Shown: positions 25,303-35,204, counted from the first letter of the stretch. The stretch is DNA of 64,000 bases from an uncultured Holophagaceae bacterium (GCA_903913215.1 CAIWKE010000028.1:231092-295091), one strand, 5' to 3'. The notes: generated by a model not told the origin, from the letters alone. Program-made: numbers and translations.

Positions 25303-25582
25303 CCTCGACCGCCTGCCGGAGCTGGCCATCCTCTTCCACGAGGCCGGGGATCCGCATCTGGTGGAGCAGTTCCTGCGGGAGATCCTCACGCCCGCCGAGG
25401 CCCAGGGCATCAGCTCCCGCTGGGAGCTGGTGAAGCGCCTGGACGCGGGCCAGAGCCAGCGGGGCATCGCCGCGGAGCTGGGCCTCAGCCTCTGCAAGAT
25501 CACCCGCGGCTCCCGGGAACTGAAGAAGCCCCACTCAGCCCTGCGGGCCATGCTGGACCACCATCACCGTTCCCAGGGCTGA
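25289..25582 (+). CDS. trpR: Trp operon repressor homologue
   Basis: 97-aa TrpR-like protein. Helices and the helix-turn-helix read LVEQFLREILTPAEAQGISS then GQSQRGIAAELGLSLCKITR and GSRELKK, very close to classic TrpR. Tryptophan-dependent repressor of aromatic genes. The open frame extends upstream to 25208, but the family N-terminus begins MHRNTLDRLPEL. It sits 36 bp upstream of trpB and probably heads trpR-trpB-aroG. The 22-bp palindrome over its start suggests autoregulation. Confidence 0.88.
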   Translation: MHRNTLDRLPELAILFHEAGDPHLVEQFLREILTPAEAQGISSRWELVKRLDAGQSQRGIAAELGLSLCKITRGSRELKKPHSALRAMLDHHHRSQG

Positions 25583-25618
25583 CCCAAGGCCCTGCTTATT
25601 GCCCATTCGGAGATTCCC

Positions 25619-26992
25619 ATGTCCAACCGCTCCATCCTTCCCGACAGCGAGATCCCCCGCCAGTGGTACAACCTGGCCGCGGACCTGCCCCACGCGCCCC
25701 TGCCACCACTGGGTCCGGATGGGAAGCCGGTGGCACCCGAGGCCCTGGCGGCGGTCTTTCCCATGAACCTCATCGAGCAGGAGATGAGTCAGGAGCGCTG
25801 GATCAAGATCCCCGACGAGGTTCTGGAGATCCTGCTGCGCTACCGCCCCACGCCCCTGCACCGGGCCCGGGCCCTGGAGGCGGCCCTGAAGACCCCTGCC
25901 CGCATCTACTTCAAGAACGAGAGTGTGAGCCCCGCGGGCAGCCACAAGGTGAACACCGCCATCGCCCAGGCCTACTACAACAAGGCTGCGGGTATCACGC
26001 GCATCACCTCCGAGACCGGGGCGGGCCAGTGGGGCAGCTCGATCGCCTTCGCCTGCGGCCAGTTCGGCCTGGAGTGCAAGGTCTACATGGTGAAGGTGAG
26101 CTTCGAGCAGAAGCCCTTCCGCAAGATGATGATGAAGACCTGGGGCGCGGACTGCATCGCCAGCCCCAGCCTGGAGACGGCCGCCGGGCGCGCCATCCTG
26201 GAGCAGGACCCTGACTGCCGGGGTTCGCTTGGCATCGCCATCAGCGAGGCGGTGGAAGCGGCCGTCACCGATCCCACGGGCAAGACCCGCTACACCCTGG
26301 GCAGTGTGCTGAACCATGTGCTGCTCCACCAGACCATCATCGGCCTGGAGGCGCAAAAGCAGATGGCGGCCCTGGGCGAGCACAAGGTGGACAAGGTCAT
26401 CGCCTGCGCTGGGGGCGGCAGCAACTTCGCGGGGATCTCGTTCCCCTACGTGAAGGACAAGATCAACGGGGCCGACATCGACATCATCGCCGTGGAACCC
26501 GCCTCCTGCCCCACCCTCACCCGGGCGCCCTTCGTCTACGACCACGGCGACGTGGCCCGCATGACCCCCCTCATGGCCATGCACAGCCTGGGCCACACCT
26601 TCATGCCCCCGGGCATCCACGCGGGCGGCCTGCGCTACCACGGAATGGCCCCCCTGGTGAGCCACACGGTCATGGAAGGCCTCACCCGCGCCGTGGCGAT
26701 CCAGCAGCTGGAGTGCTTCGAGGCGGCCATCCTCTTCGCCCGCACCGAGGGCATCATCCCCGCCCCCGAGTCCAGCCACGCCATCGCCCAGGTGATCCGC
26801 GAAGCCAAGCAGGCCCGCGAGGAGGGCAAGGAGCGGGTGATCCTCTTCAACCTCAGCGGCCATGGCCTCATGGACCTCAGCGGCTACAGCGATTTCCTGG
26901 ACGGCAAGCTCTCCGACCATTCCCTGTCGGACGCAGAAATGGCCAAGGGCCTCGCCTGCCTGGATGGCTTGCCCCTGCCTGTTATCGTCTGA
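25619..26992 (+). CDS. trpB: Tryptophan synthase beta chain-like protein, TrpB2 type
   Basis: 457 aa, longer than TrpB1 (about 400), with the N-terminal insert typical of TrpB2 (ADLPHAPLPPLGPDGKPV, MSQERWIKIPDEV). PLP Lys is in SPAGSHKVNTA; the substrate-binding TSETGAGQWGSS and the GGGSN phosphate loop (ACAGGGSNFAG) are intact. TrpB2 enzymes make tryptophan from indole and serine without TrpA. No trpA is adjacent. Start ATG has GAGATT upstream. Confidence 0.92.
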   Translation: MSNRSILPDSEIPRQWYNLAADLPHAPLPPLGPDGKPVAPEALAAVFPMNLIEQEMSQERWIKIPDEVLEILLRYRPTPLHRARALEAALKTPARIYFKNESVSPAGSHKVNTAIAQAYYNKAAGITRITSETGAGQWGSSIAFACGQFGLECKVYMVKVSFEQKPFRKMMMKTWGADCIASPSLETAAGRAILEQDPDCRGSLGIAISEAVEAAVTDPTGKTRYTLGSVLNHVLLHQTIIGLEAQKQMAALGEHKVDKVIACAGGGSNFAGISFPYVKDKINGADIDIIAVEPASCPTLTRAPFVYDHGDVARMTPLMAMHSLGHTFMPPGIHAGGLRYHGMAPLVSHTVMEGLTRAVAIQQLECFEAAILFARTEGIIPAPESSHAIAQVIREAKQAREEGKERVILFNLSGHGLMDLSGYSDFLDGKLSDHSLSDAEMAKGLACLDGLPLPVIV

Positions 26993-27048
26993 ACGGAAGC
27001 ACCAATCCACCTCGAAGACGCGAAGCAAAGAAGGGTCATTTTTGTATA

Positions 27049-27077
27049 CCTGGGCATCGGCGCAGCCGACGCCCAGG
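27049..27077 (+). promoter_or_regulatory. Hairpin in the trpB-aroG gap
   Basis: CCTGGGC (27049-27055) and TCGGC pair with GCCGA and GCCCAGG (27065-27077), one mismatch, 3-nt loop. No U-tract follows. It is probably a mRNA-processing or attenuation element in the 135-bp gap before aroG. Confidence 0.4.
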
Positions 27078-27127
27078 CCAGCTGAAACGCGGGCCTACAA
27101 CCACCCGCCACAGGGAAGTCCAACGTC

Positions 27128-28192
27128 ATGCAGCAGACCGAGAACCTGAACATCGAAGCCTTTGAGCTCCTGCCCACGCCGGAGGAGATCCATGCGCGGC
27201 TGCCCCTGTCGGAGGCGGCGGCCCAGACCGTGGTGGAGGGGCGGCGCACCCTGGAGCGCATCCTCGACCGCAAGGATCCACGCCTCTTCGTGGTCGTGGG
27301 GCCCTGCTCCATCCACGACCCCGTGGCGGGGCTGGACTATGCCCGACGCTTAAAGGCCCTGGCCGACGAGGTGGCTGACACGCTCTTCCTGGTGATGCGC
27401 GTCTACTTCGAGAAGCCCCGCACCTCAACGGGCTGGAAGGGGTACATCAACGACCCGCGCATGGATGATTCCTTCCACATCGAGGAGGGCCTGCAGGCCG
27501 CCCGCCGCTTCCTCCTCCAGGTGAACGAGCTGGGCGTGCCCGCAGCCACTGAGGCCCTGGATCCCATTGCGCCCCAGTATCTGGGCGACCTCATCGCCTG
27601 GACCGCCATCGGCGCCCGCACCTCCGAGTCCCAGACCCACCGGGAGATGTCCTCCGGGCTCTCGACCCCCGTGGGCTTCAAGAACGGCACCGACGGCTCC
27701 ATGGACACGGGCATCAATGCCATCCTGTCTGCGGCCAGCCCCCACAGCTTCCTGGGCCTCAACAACCAGGGCCGCTCCGCGGTGGTGCGCACCCGGGGCA
27801 ACGCCTACGGCCACCTGGTCCTGCGGGGCGGGGGGGACCGCCCCAACTACGACACTGTAAGTGTGGCCATGGCCGAGCTGGCGCTGGCCAAGGCGAAGCT
27901 GCCCAAGAACATCGTGGTGGACTGCTCCCACGCCAACAGCTTCAAGAAGCCCGAGCTGCAGCCCCTGGTCCTGAAGGACTGTGTGAACCAGCTAGCCAGC
28001 GGCAACGGCTCCATCGTGGGCGTGATGATCGAAAGCTTCCTGGAGGCGGGCAACCAGCCCATTCCCAGCGACCTGTCCACCCTGCGCTACGGCTGCTCCG
28101 TCACTGATGCCTGCCTGGACTGGGCCACCACCGAGACCGCCATCCGTGAAGCCCGGAAGGCGTTACAAGCAGTGCTGCCTCAAAGAAATTAA
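27128..28192 (+). CDS. aroG: 3-deoxy-D-arabino-heptulosonate-7-phosphate (DAHP) synthase, class I
   Basis: 354 aa, full length for AroF/G/H. It joins PEP and erythrose-4-phosphate, the first step of aromatic synthesis. Motifs: VVVGPCSIHDP, MRVYFEKPRTSTGWKGYIND, GARTSESQTHREMSSGLSTP, GFKNGTDGS, VVDCSHANS, and the SIVGVMIES region. Feedback type (Phe, Tyr or Trp) cannot be told. Co-location with trpR and trpB suggests Trp control. Confidence 0.96.
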   Translation: MQQTENLNIEAFELLPTPEEIHARLPLSEAAAQTVVEGRRTLERILDRKDPRLFVVVGPCSIHDPVAGLDYARRLKALADEVADTLFLVMRVYFEKPRTSTGWKGYINDPRMDDSFHIEEGLQAARRFLLQVNELGVPAATEALDPIAPQYLGDLIAWTAIGARTSESQTHREMSSGLSTPVGFKNGTDGSMDTGINAILSAASPHSFLGLNNQGRSAVVRTRGNAYGHLVLRGGGDRPNYDTVSVAMAELALAKAKLPKNIVVDCSHANSFKKPELQPLVLKDCVNQLASGNGSIVGVMIESFLEAGNQPIPSDLSTLRYGCSVTDACLDWATTETAIREARKALQAVLPQRN

Positions 28193-28441
28193 TAAAAGCA
28201 ATCGCCACTAAGAACACAAAGAACTTGCTTTGTGCCCTCTGTGTTCTTTGTGGCTGCTTCATCTTTATTGGTGAAGGCTGCGCTCCTGATATTCTCTGCG
28301 CCTTCTGCGGTCGGGCTTTGCTTCGTCGTCTTCCCTTCTTCGTGGTGAACCTCTTTATTCCGTGCCTTCCGTGACCAGGTTTTTGCCCCTGCGGGCGCTC
28401 TATCTCCCTGGGGTACTCTGGAGTCCTCCCTGGGGTCGTTC
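28193..28441. repeat. Intergenic cluster of CACAAAGAACACAAAG-type repeats
   Basis: No gene. The interval carries diverged copies of a motif of the type TGTGTTCTTTGTGGC (28239-28253) with a facing complement CACTAAGAACACAAAG upstream, which folds into a hairpin. Related units follow (TCTGCGCCTTCTGCGG, CTTCTTCGTGGTGAAC, CCGTGCCTTCCGTGACC). The same family recurs at 60505-60590 and near 63938-63954. Confidence 0.7.
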
Positions 28442-29271
<830 letters not shown>

Positions 29272-29275
<4 letters not shown>

Positions 29276-30525
29276 GCCGCATCGCGGTCATCGGCAGTGG
29301 CATCGCAGGGCTCAGCTCAGCCTGGCTGCTGAGTCGGGAGCATGAGGTCTGGGTCTTCGAGAAGGAGGACCGGGTCGGCGGTCACACCCACACCGTGACG
29401 GTGGCTACGCCGGACGGGCCCATCCCCATCGACACGGGCTTCATCGTCCACAACCGCGTGAACTACCCCCACTTCCTCCGGCTCATGGAGGCTCTGGAGG
29501 TGCCCACCTGCGCCAGCGACATGAGCTTCGCCACCAGCGGCAACGCCTTTCCATGGTGCAGCCGGGGCCTGAACGGCCTCTTCACGGAGCGGTGGCACCT
29601 GGTGGATCCCCGGTTCTACGGGCTCTGGCTGGAGGTGCTTCGCTTCAACCGCACGGCGAAGGCCCTGCTGGACACGCCGACGGTTGAGGGGCCGACGCTG
29701 GGCGAATACCTGGACCAGCACCACTTCTCGCAGCGCTTCCGGCGCGAGTATCTCTACCCCATGGCCGGTGCCGTCTGGTCCACCACCCTGGTGGACATGG
29801 AGGCCTTCCCCGCCGCGACCCTGGCCCGTTTCTTCCACAACCACGGCTTCTTGGGGATCGGCACCCATCACCCATGGCGCACCATTCCCGGCGGCACCAG
29901 CCGCTACCTGGAGCCCCTCACCCGGCCCTATCGCGAGCGGATCGTGACCGGGGCGCGGATCATCAGCCTCCGACGCTCCCCGGAGGGCGTGCACGTGCAT
30001 TTGGAAGGCCAGGAGACCCTGCACTTCGATGCCGTGGTGCTGGCCTGCCACGGGGACCAGGTGCTGCCCCTGCTGGCCGATCCCAGCGTTCCGGAGCGGG
30101 AGGTGCTGGGAGCCTTCCGCTGCAACCCCACGCCCACGGTGCTCCATCACGACCCAGTCCTCATGCCGCCCCAGCAGCGCGGCTGGGCCTCCTGGAACTT
30201 CCGCGCCCAGCGGGATGCCGGCCGCCTGGTGCTGAGCTACCACATGAACCGCCTCCAACCCCTGGCCACCCGCCAGGACTGGTTCGTGAGCCTGCATGCG
30301 GAGGATCTGCTGGACCCCGCCGCCATCGCGGGGCGCTACGCCTACGAGCACCCCCGCTTCGACCGGGAGGCCATCCGCGCCCAGGCCCGCTGGGCCGAAG
30401 TCAGCGGCCCCGCCTCGGTCCAGGGCCGCACCCACTACGCCGGCGCCTACTGGGGCTACGGGTTTCATGAAGATGGCGTCCAATCCGGAATCAAGGTTGC
30501 GCGTGACCTGGGTGTCTCATGGTGA
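29272..30525 (+). CDS. FAD-dependent amine oxidase-like protein
   Basis: 417-aa flavoprotein with a dinucleotide-binding N-terminus SRIAVIGSGIAGLSSAWLL and the second FAD motif VFEKEDRVGGHTHTV; the C-terminal FAD contact is YAGAYWGYGFHEDG. Start TTG 29272 overlaps the desaturase stop and puts the Rossmann motif at residue 2; the longer frame from 29167 would run through desaturase coding sequence. Homologues beside DUF1365 and cyclopropane-synthase genes act on unsaturated or cyclised acyl chains. A decayed second copy of its last codons lies at 30541-30632. Confidence 0.9.
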
Positions 30526-30540
30526 ACGGGCGCCTCAAAG

Positions 30541-30632
30541 CGGGAGGTCTCGCGTATCCGCACAGTGGATACCGAGAGTGTGGCGTCCAAGCTGGAATCA
30601 AAGTCGCGCGTGACCTGGGTGTCCCGTGCTGA
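30541..30632 (+). pseudogene. Duplicated 3' end of the flavin oxidase gene
   Basis: Reading through this gap gives GVQAGIKVARDLGVPC and a stop, next to GVQSGIKVARDLGVSW and a stop at the true gene end. At DNA level 30475-30518 and 30582-30625 are about 90 percent alike. Similarity reaches back to AYPHSGYREC against AYWGYGFHED. It is a partial tandem duplication that ends at the start codon of the DUF1365 gene. Confidence 0.75.
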
Positions 30633-31426
30633 GCGCCCTCGAACCTGGCCTCTATGTGGGCAAGGTGCGGCATCGCCGGCGCCGGCCCCGGGCCCACGCC
30701 TTCACCTACCCGCTCTTCATGGCCTTCCTCGATGTGGACCGGATCCCAGAACTCTGCCGGGTCTCGCCCTTCCTCAGCTATGGCCGCTGGAATTGGGCCG
30801 CCTTCCACGAGGCGGACCAGTTCGGGGATCCGGCCCTGCCCCTGCGCGAGCGGCTACGGCGGGACGCGGAGGCCAAGGGGCACCAGCTCCCCGCCGGTCC
30901 CATCCACCTGCTGACCCATCTCCGCTACCTGGGCATCTGTTTTAATCCCGTGAGCTACTTCTACTGCTATGACGAGGCCGGGAGCCTGGAACTGGTCATG
31001 GCCCAGGTCACCAACATCCCCTGGCGGGAGCGCCACACCTATTGGATGTCAGTGGGGCAGGGCCACCCAGGACGCGGCGGGATCAGCTTCGATGTGGCCA
31101 AAAACTTCCATGTCAGCCCCTTCCTGCCCATGGACTGCCGCTACCGCTGGGCCTTCACCTTTCCCGGGGAGCGCCTGAAGGTCCGCATCGCAGAATATGA
31201 TTGTCTAGAATTAAATCTAGACGTATCTTTGGATCTTGAGAAACAGCCCTGGACGGCCGGCATCCTATTGAAAACGCTCATCCGTTTCCCCTGGATGACG
31301 CTTAAGGTAATCACCGCCATTCACTGGGAGGCCCTTTGGTTATGGATCAAGCGCGTGCCAGTGTTCACCCATCCCGGTCCTACCCCACCGATGCCCCCAC
31401 CTCCCTCGCCCAGCGCCTCTTCCTGA
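30626..31426 (+). CDS. DUF1365 family protein
   Basis: 266 aa of the DUF1365 group: LYVGKVRHRRRRPRAHAFTY, CFNPVSYFYCYD, and VAKNFHVSPFLPMD are family hallmarks. Function unknown, but it is nearly always paired with the flavin oxidase and a CFA-synthase-like gene, suggesting a role in acyl-chain modification. GTG start at 30626 lies inside the duplicated oxidase tail. The last 85 nt overlap the next gene, and the Pro-rich C-terminus (PTPPMPPPPSPSASS) may be a product of that overlap. Confidence 0.88.
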   Translation: MLSALEPGLYVGKVRHRRRRPRAHAFTYPLFMAFLDVDRIPELCRVSPFLSYGRWNWAAFHEADQFGDPALPLRERLRRDAEAKGHQLPAGPIHLLTHLRYLGICFNPVSYFYCYDEAGSLELVMAQVTNIPWRERHTYWMSVGQGHPGRGGISFDVAKNFHVSPFLPMDCRYRWAFTFPGERLKVRIAEYDCLELNLDVSLDLEKQPWTAGILLKTLIRFPWMTLKVITAIHWEALWLWIKRVPVFTHPGPTPPMPPPPSPSASS

Positions 31427-32604
31427 AGGCTTTCGCGGGGCTTCGCGCAGGTTGGCTGGAGGTGGAGGTACTGGGACAGGTCCACAGATTCGGGGATCCC
31501 GAGTCCGATCTGCGCGCCACTGTGAGGGTGCGGGATGTCCGGGTCTTCCGCGGTGGTCTGCTCCATGGCGAGGTGGGGCTGGGCGAGGCCTACATGGCGG
31601 GCTGGTGGGAGACCGATGACCTGGTGGCCGTGGTGCGCCTCGCCGTGCGGAACATGGCCGCCATCGACCAGAAGGGCAGCCTGCTCGTAAGCCTGGGCAA
31701 GGTGGCCAACCGCCTGCTACACCGTCGGCGCAGCAATCATGTGGAAGGCTCCCGGCAAAACATCAGCCAGCACTACGACCTGGGCAACGCCTTCTACCGC
31801 CTTTGGCTGGATCCCAGCCTGGCCTACTCCTGCGCGGTGTTCCAGGGGTCAGAGCAGAGTCTAGAGGCGGCCCAGCGGGCCAAGTTCGAGCTGATCTGCA
31901 CGAAGCTGGACCTCGGTCCCGACGACCACCTGCTGGAAATCGGCACTGGCTGGGGCGGCTTCGCCCTGCATGCCGCGAAGACCCGGGGCTGCCGGGTCAC
32001 CACCACCACCATCAGCCAGCAGCAGTTCGAGTACGCCCAGGCGCTCTTCCAGCGGGAGGGTCTCGCGGAGCGCATCGACCTCCGCCTGGAGGACTACCGC
32101 CACCTGCAAGGCCACTTCGACAAGGCCGTGAGCATCGAGATGTTCGAGGCGGTGGGCCTGGAGTACTACGACACCTACTTCGGCGCCGTGGACCGGCTGC
32201 TGAAGCCCGGGGGCCTCTTCCTGCTTCAGACCATCACCATGAACGAGCGGCACTTCCCGGATTACATCCGCTCCAGCGACTGGATCCAGAAACACGTCTT
32301 CCCCGGTGCAGAACTGGCCTCGCTCGCCCGGATCCTGAGTTCCCTGGGCCGTTGCAGCAGCCTGGACCTGCACCACCTGGAGGACCTCGGCCTGCACTAT
32401 GCCCGCACTTTGGGGGCCTGGCGGGGGGCCTTCCGGGCCCAGTTGGAAGCGGTGCGGGCACTGGGTTTCGATGAGACCTTCATCCGCATGTGGGACTACT
32501 ACCTGGCCTACTGCCAGGGTGCGTTCACCGAGCGCCACATCAGCCTGGCCCAGCTGGTCCTGACTAAGGCCGTTGGCACTGACCTTTCCCGGGAGCTGGC
32601 CTGA
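31342..32604 (+). CDS. Cyclopropane-fatty-acyl-phospholipid synthase-like methyltransferase
   Basis: 420-aa SAM-dependent enzyme acting on unsaturated acyl chains of phospholipids. The N-terminal CFA domain has GEAYMAGWWETDDL and NISQHYDLGNAFYRLWLD. The SAM motif is LLEIGTGWGGFALHAA, then SIEMFEAVGLEYYDTYF. The ATG at 31342 overlaps the DUF1365 gene by 85 bp; a shorter start is possible but would lose N-terminal sequence. It follows a desaturase that would supply the double bond. Confidence 0.9.
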   Translation: MDQARASVHPSRSYPTDAPTSLAQRLFLKAFAGLRAGWLEVEVLGQVHRFGDPESDLRATVRVRDVRVFRGGLLHGEVGLGEAYMAGWWETDDLVAVVRLAVRNMAAIDQKGSLLVSLGKVANRLLHRRRSNHVEGSRQNISQHYDLGNAFYRLWLDPSLAYSCAVFQGSEQSLEAAQRAKFELICTKLDLGPDDHLLEIGTGWGGFALHAAKTRGCRVTTTTISQQQFEYAQALFQREGLAERIDLRLEDYRHLQGHFDKAVSIEMFEAVGLEYYDTYFGAVDRLLKPGGLFLLQTITMNERHFPDYIRSSDWIQKHVFPGAELASLARILSSLGRCSSLDLHHLEDLGLHYARTLGAWRGAFRAQLEAVRALGFDETFIRMWDYYLAYCQGAFTERHISLAQLVLTKAVGTDLSRELA

Positions 32605-32936
32605 TGCGCGGGCTCTGGGGCTTTTGTGCGGTCGTGTTGGTGGCCATGGTGGCGGTGAGCACCTGGGCCAGCCTGGAGGCCAATGTCCTCGTGGGCTTCC
32701 AGCGCCTCTTCGCGGACCGCTGGGGCGTGGCCACGCTCTTCGACGCCTATTTCGGCTTCCTCTGGTTCTGGCTCTGGATCGCCTACCGGGAGGCTTCTCC
32801 GGGCCGCAGCTTCCTCTGGCTGCTTCTGCTCTTCGCCCTGGGCAACCTCGCCATGGCCACCTATGTCCTCATCCAGTTGGCCCGGCTGAAGCCCGGCGAA
32901 GGCATGACGGAGCTCCTTCAGCGACCCACCGCATGA
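32604..32936 (+). CDS. DUF1475-like membrane protein
   Basis: 110 aa with three predicted helices (about residues 5-25, 45-62, 70-92). The motif DAYFGFLWFWLWIAYRE resembles the DUF1475 group. Start ATG shares one base with the previous TGA; stop overlaps the next ATG. Unknown role in the lipid operon. Confidence 0.75.
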   Translation: MRGLWGFCAVVLVAMVAVSTWASLEANVLVGFQRLFADRWGVATLFDAYFGFLWFWLWIAYREASPGRSFLWLLLLFALGNLAMATYVLIQLARLKPGEGMTELLQRPTA

Positions 32937-33406
32937 GCTGGCTGCGCCGCCGTCTCTGGGAACCGCTGGCAGCCCAGCTGCGCCAGGGCCTCAGTCCTGG
33001 GCGCTTGGCCTGGAGCCTGGCTCTGGGCCTGGGCGCCGGGGTCTCCCCCCTGGTGGGCTCCTCCACGGGGCTTTGCATCCTGTTGGCCCTGGTGTTCAAG
33101 CTCAACCAAGTCGTCATGCAGGTGGCCAACTACCTGGCCTACCCCCTGCAGCTCCTCCTGCTCATCCCCTTCATCCGCCTGGGGGAGCGGCTCTTCGGGG
33201 CGCCCCGCCTGCCGCTGGACCTCGAGGTGCTCTCCCGGGCCATCCGCGCCGATGCCTGGGGGGCGCTGCATGCCTTCTGGACCAGCCTTTGGCATGGCAC
33301 GGTGGCCTGGCTGCTGGTGGCGCCCCTGGCTTCGATTCTGCTGGCGCTGCTGCTCTCGCCGCTTTTCCGGGCGGCGGCCCGCCGCTTCCGGCCGGAGGCC
33401 GTGTGA
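32933..33406 (+). CDS. DUF2062-like membrane protein
   Basis: 157 aa, two or three hydrophobic helices with the Gly-rich segment LALGLGAGVSPLVGSSTGL typical of DUF2062 proteins. Translationally coupled on both sides (ATGA upstream, overlap with the next GTG). Function unknown. Confidence 0.75.
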   Translation: MSWLRRRLWEPLAAQLRQGLSPGRLAWSLALGLGAGVSPLVGSSTGLCILLALVFKLNQVVMQVANYLAYPLQLLLLIPFIRLGERLFGAPRLPLDLEVLSRAIRADAWGALHAFWTSLWHGTVAWLLVAPLASILLALLLSPLFRAAARRFRPEAV

Positions 33407-34185
33407 TCGCCGCAGCCCTCTGGGGCGCCGGGGTGTTGAGTCTCCTGCAACTGGGCTTCTGGCTCTGGCAGGTGCGCACCCGCAATGCGGGGTGGGTGGA
33501 TGTGGGCTGGGCCCTGGGCTTGGCGGTCATGGCGCTGCTGGCCGCAGGCCTGGGGCCCGCGCACCTGGAGCGGCGCCTGCTGGTGGGCCTCATGGGCGGC
33601 CTGCACGGCCTGCGTTTGGGCCTGCACCTCTGGCATCGCGTGGCCACCGATGCAGCAGAAGACGGCCGCTACCAGGCCATCCGCGCCGCCTGGCCCACGC
33701 ACACGCACGCCAAGTTCTTCGGCTTCTTCCAGGCCCAGGCCCTGCTGGTCGTGGCCCTGGGCTTGCCCTTCCTGCTGGCAGCCTGGAATCCCCGGCCGGG
33801 GGTGCAGCCCCTGGAGTGGGCCGCTGCGGCCCTGTGGCTGTTGGCCTGGCTGGGTGAAGCCCTGGCCGATGCCCAGCTCCGCCGCTTCAAGGCCCGCACA
33901 GACCAGCGGGGGCTGACCTGCCGCGTAGGCCTGTGGCGCTGGTCCCGCCATCCCAACTACTTCTTCGAATGGCTGGTCTGGGTGGCCTACCTCCTGCTCG
34001 CGCTGGGTGCGCCCTGGGGCTGGCTGGCCACCGGGGGCCCACTGCTAATGCTCTTCTTCCTGCTGCGGGTGACGGGCATCCCTTATACCGAGGCCCAGTG
34101 CCTCCGCAGTCGCCCCGAGGACTATGCCCGCTACCAGCGGGAGACCTCCGCCTTCGTTCCCTGGTTTCCCAAGGTGGCCCCATGA
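33403..34185 (+). CDS. DUF1295 family membrane protein (steroid 5-alpha-reductase-like)
   Basis: 260-aa, about six-helix protein. The C-terminal motif VGLWRWSRHPNYFFEWLVWV is the hallmark of the steroid-reductase/isoprenylcysteine methyltransferase-like fold. Possibly an NAD(P)H-dependent reductase acting on lipid double bonds. GTG start at 33403 overlaps the previous stop; its own stop overlaps the next ATG (ATGA). Confidence 0.88.
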   Translation: MIAAALWGAGVLSLLQLGFWLWQVRTRNAGWVDVGWALGLAVMALLAAGLGPAHLERRLLVGLMGGLHGLRLGLHLWHRVATDAAEDGRYQAIRAAWPTHTHAKFFGFFQAQALLVVALGLPFLLAAWNPRPGVQPLEWAAAALWLLAWLGEALADAQLRRFKARTDQRGLTCRVGLWRWSRHPNYFFEWLVWVAYLLLALGAPWGWLATGGPLLMLFFLLRVTGIPYTEAQCLRSRPEDYARYQRETSAFVPWFPKVAP

Positions 34186-35204
34186 TCGATGCCCTCCTGG
34201 CCGCGGGCCTGGTGCCCGACGCCCTGCTCCGGTTCCGCATCCGGCAGTTGCTGCGGCAGCGCCTGGCAGAGGAGTCCCTGGGCGGACTGGAGGCCACGCA
34301 GGAGCACTTCCGCCGTCACCTGCAAGCCTGGTCGGCGGGGCCCATTGCCGTCCATACCGAGGCGGCCAATGAGCAGCACTACGAGGTGCCGCCCCGGTTC
34401 TTCGAGCTGGTGCTGGGGCCCCACCTGAAATACAGCTCAGGCTTCTTTGCGCCGGGCACCACGGACCTGGGCCAGGCTGAGGCGGCCATGCTAGCCCTCA
34501 CCTGCGCACGGGCGGGCCTGCGGGACGGCCAGGACGTTCTGGAGCTGGGTTGCGGTTGGGGCAGCCTGACCCTCTGGATGGCCGCGCAGTATCCCCAGAG
34601 CCGCATCACCGGCGTGTCCAACTCCCGAGACCAGCGGGCCTTCATCCTGGCCCGGGCGGCGGAGCGGGGCCTAAGCAATCTGACGATCCTCACGGCGGAC
34701 ATCAACGACTTCGAGGCCCCGGGCACCTACGACCGCGTGGTCAGCGTGGAGATGTTCGAGCACCTGCGGAACCACCGGGAGCTCATGGCTCGCATCGCCC
34801 GCTGGCTGCGCCCCGGCGGCGCGCTTTTCGTGCACATCTTCACGCACCGGGACCACACGTACCCCTTCGAAGTTCGGGACGAGTCGGACTGGATGGCGAA
34901 GTATTTCTTCACCGGGGGCATCATGCCCGCCGACAGCTACCTGCTGCGCTTTCAGGAGCAACTGCACCTGGAGGACCACTGGCGGGTCTCGGGCACGCAC
35001 TATCAGGCCACGGCGGAGGCCTGGCTGCGCAACCAGGACGCCCATCGGGCCGAGATCCTGGCACTGTTCCAGGAGGGCTACGGCGCTGAGGCCCGCCTGC
35101 GCTTCACCCAGTGGCGCATCTTCTTCATGGCCTGTGCGGAGCTGTGGGGGTACCGGCAGGGCTCCGAGTGGTTCGTCAGCCACTACCGCTTCCGCCGACC
35201 CTGA
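34182..35204 (+). CDS. Second cyclopropane-synthase-like SAM methyltransferase
   Basis: 340 aa. NEQHYEVPPRFFELVLGPHL and KYSSGFFAPGTTDL are CFA-family marks. The SAM motif is VLELGCGWGSLTLWMA, and the VVSVEMFEHLRNHRELM core follows. It is clearly divergent from the CFA-like enzyme at 31342-32604 and lacks that protein's N-terminal domain. Last gene of the operon. Two different methyltransferases in one operon imply either two products or sequential steps. Confidence 0.9.
   Translation: MIDALLAAGLVPDALLRFRIRQLLRQRLAEESLGGLEATQEHFRRHLQAWSAGPIAVHTEAANEQHYEVPPRFFELVLGPHLKYSSGFFAPGTTDLGQAEAAMLALTCARAGLRDGQDVLELGCGWGSLTLWMAAQYPQSRITGVSNSRDQRAFILARAAERGLSNLTILTADINDFEAPGTYDRVVSVEMFEHLRNHRELMARIARWLRPGGALFVHIFTHRDHTYPFEVRDESDWMAKYFFTGGIMPADSYLLRFQEQLHLEDHWRVSGTHYQATAEAWLRNQDAHRAEILALFQEGYGAEARLRFTQWRIFFMACAELWGYRQGSEWFVSHYRFRRP

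Noticed and set aside
25535..27028. 497-aa minus-strand frame over trpB
   Set aside because: Antisense shadow of trpB; repetitive Gly/His/Ala composition.
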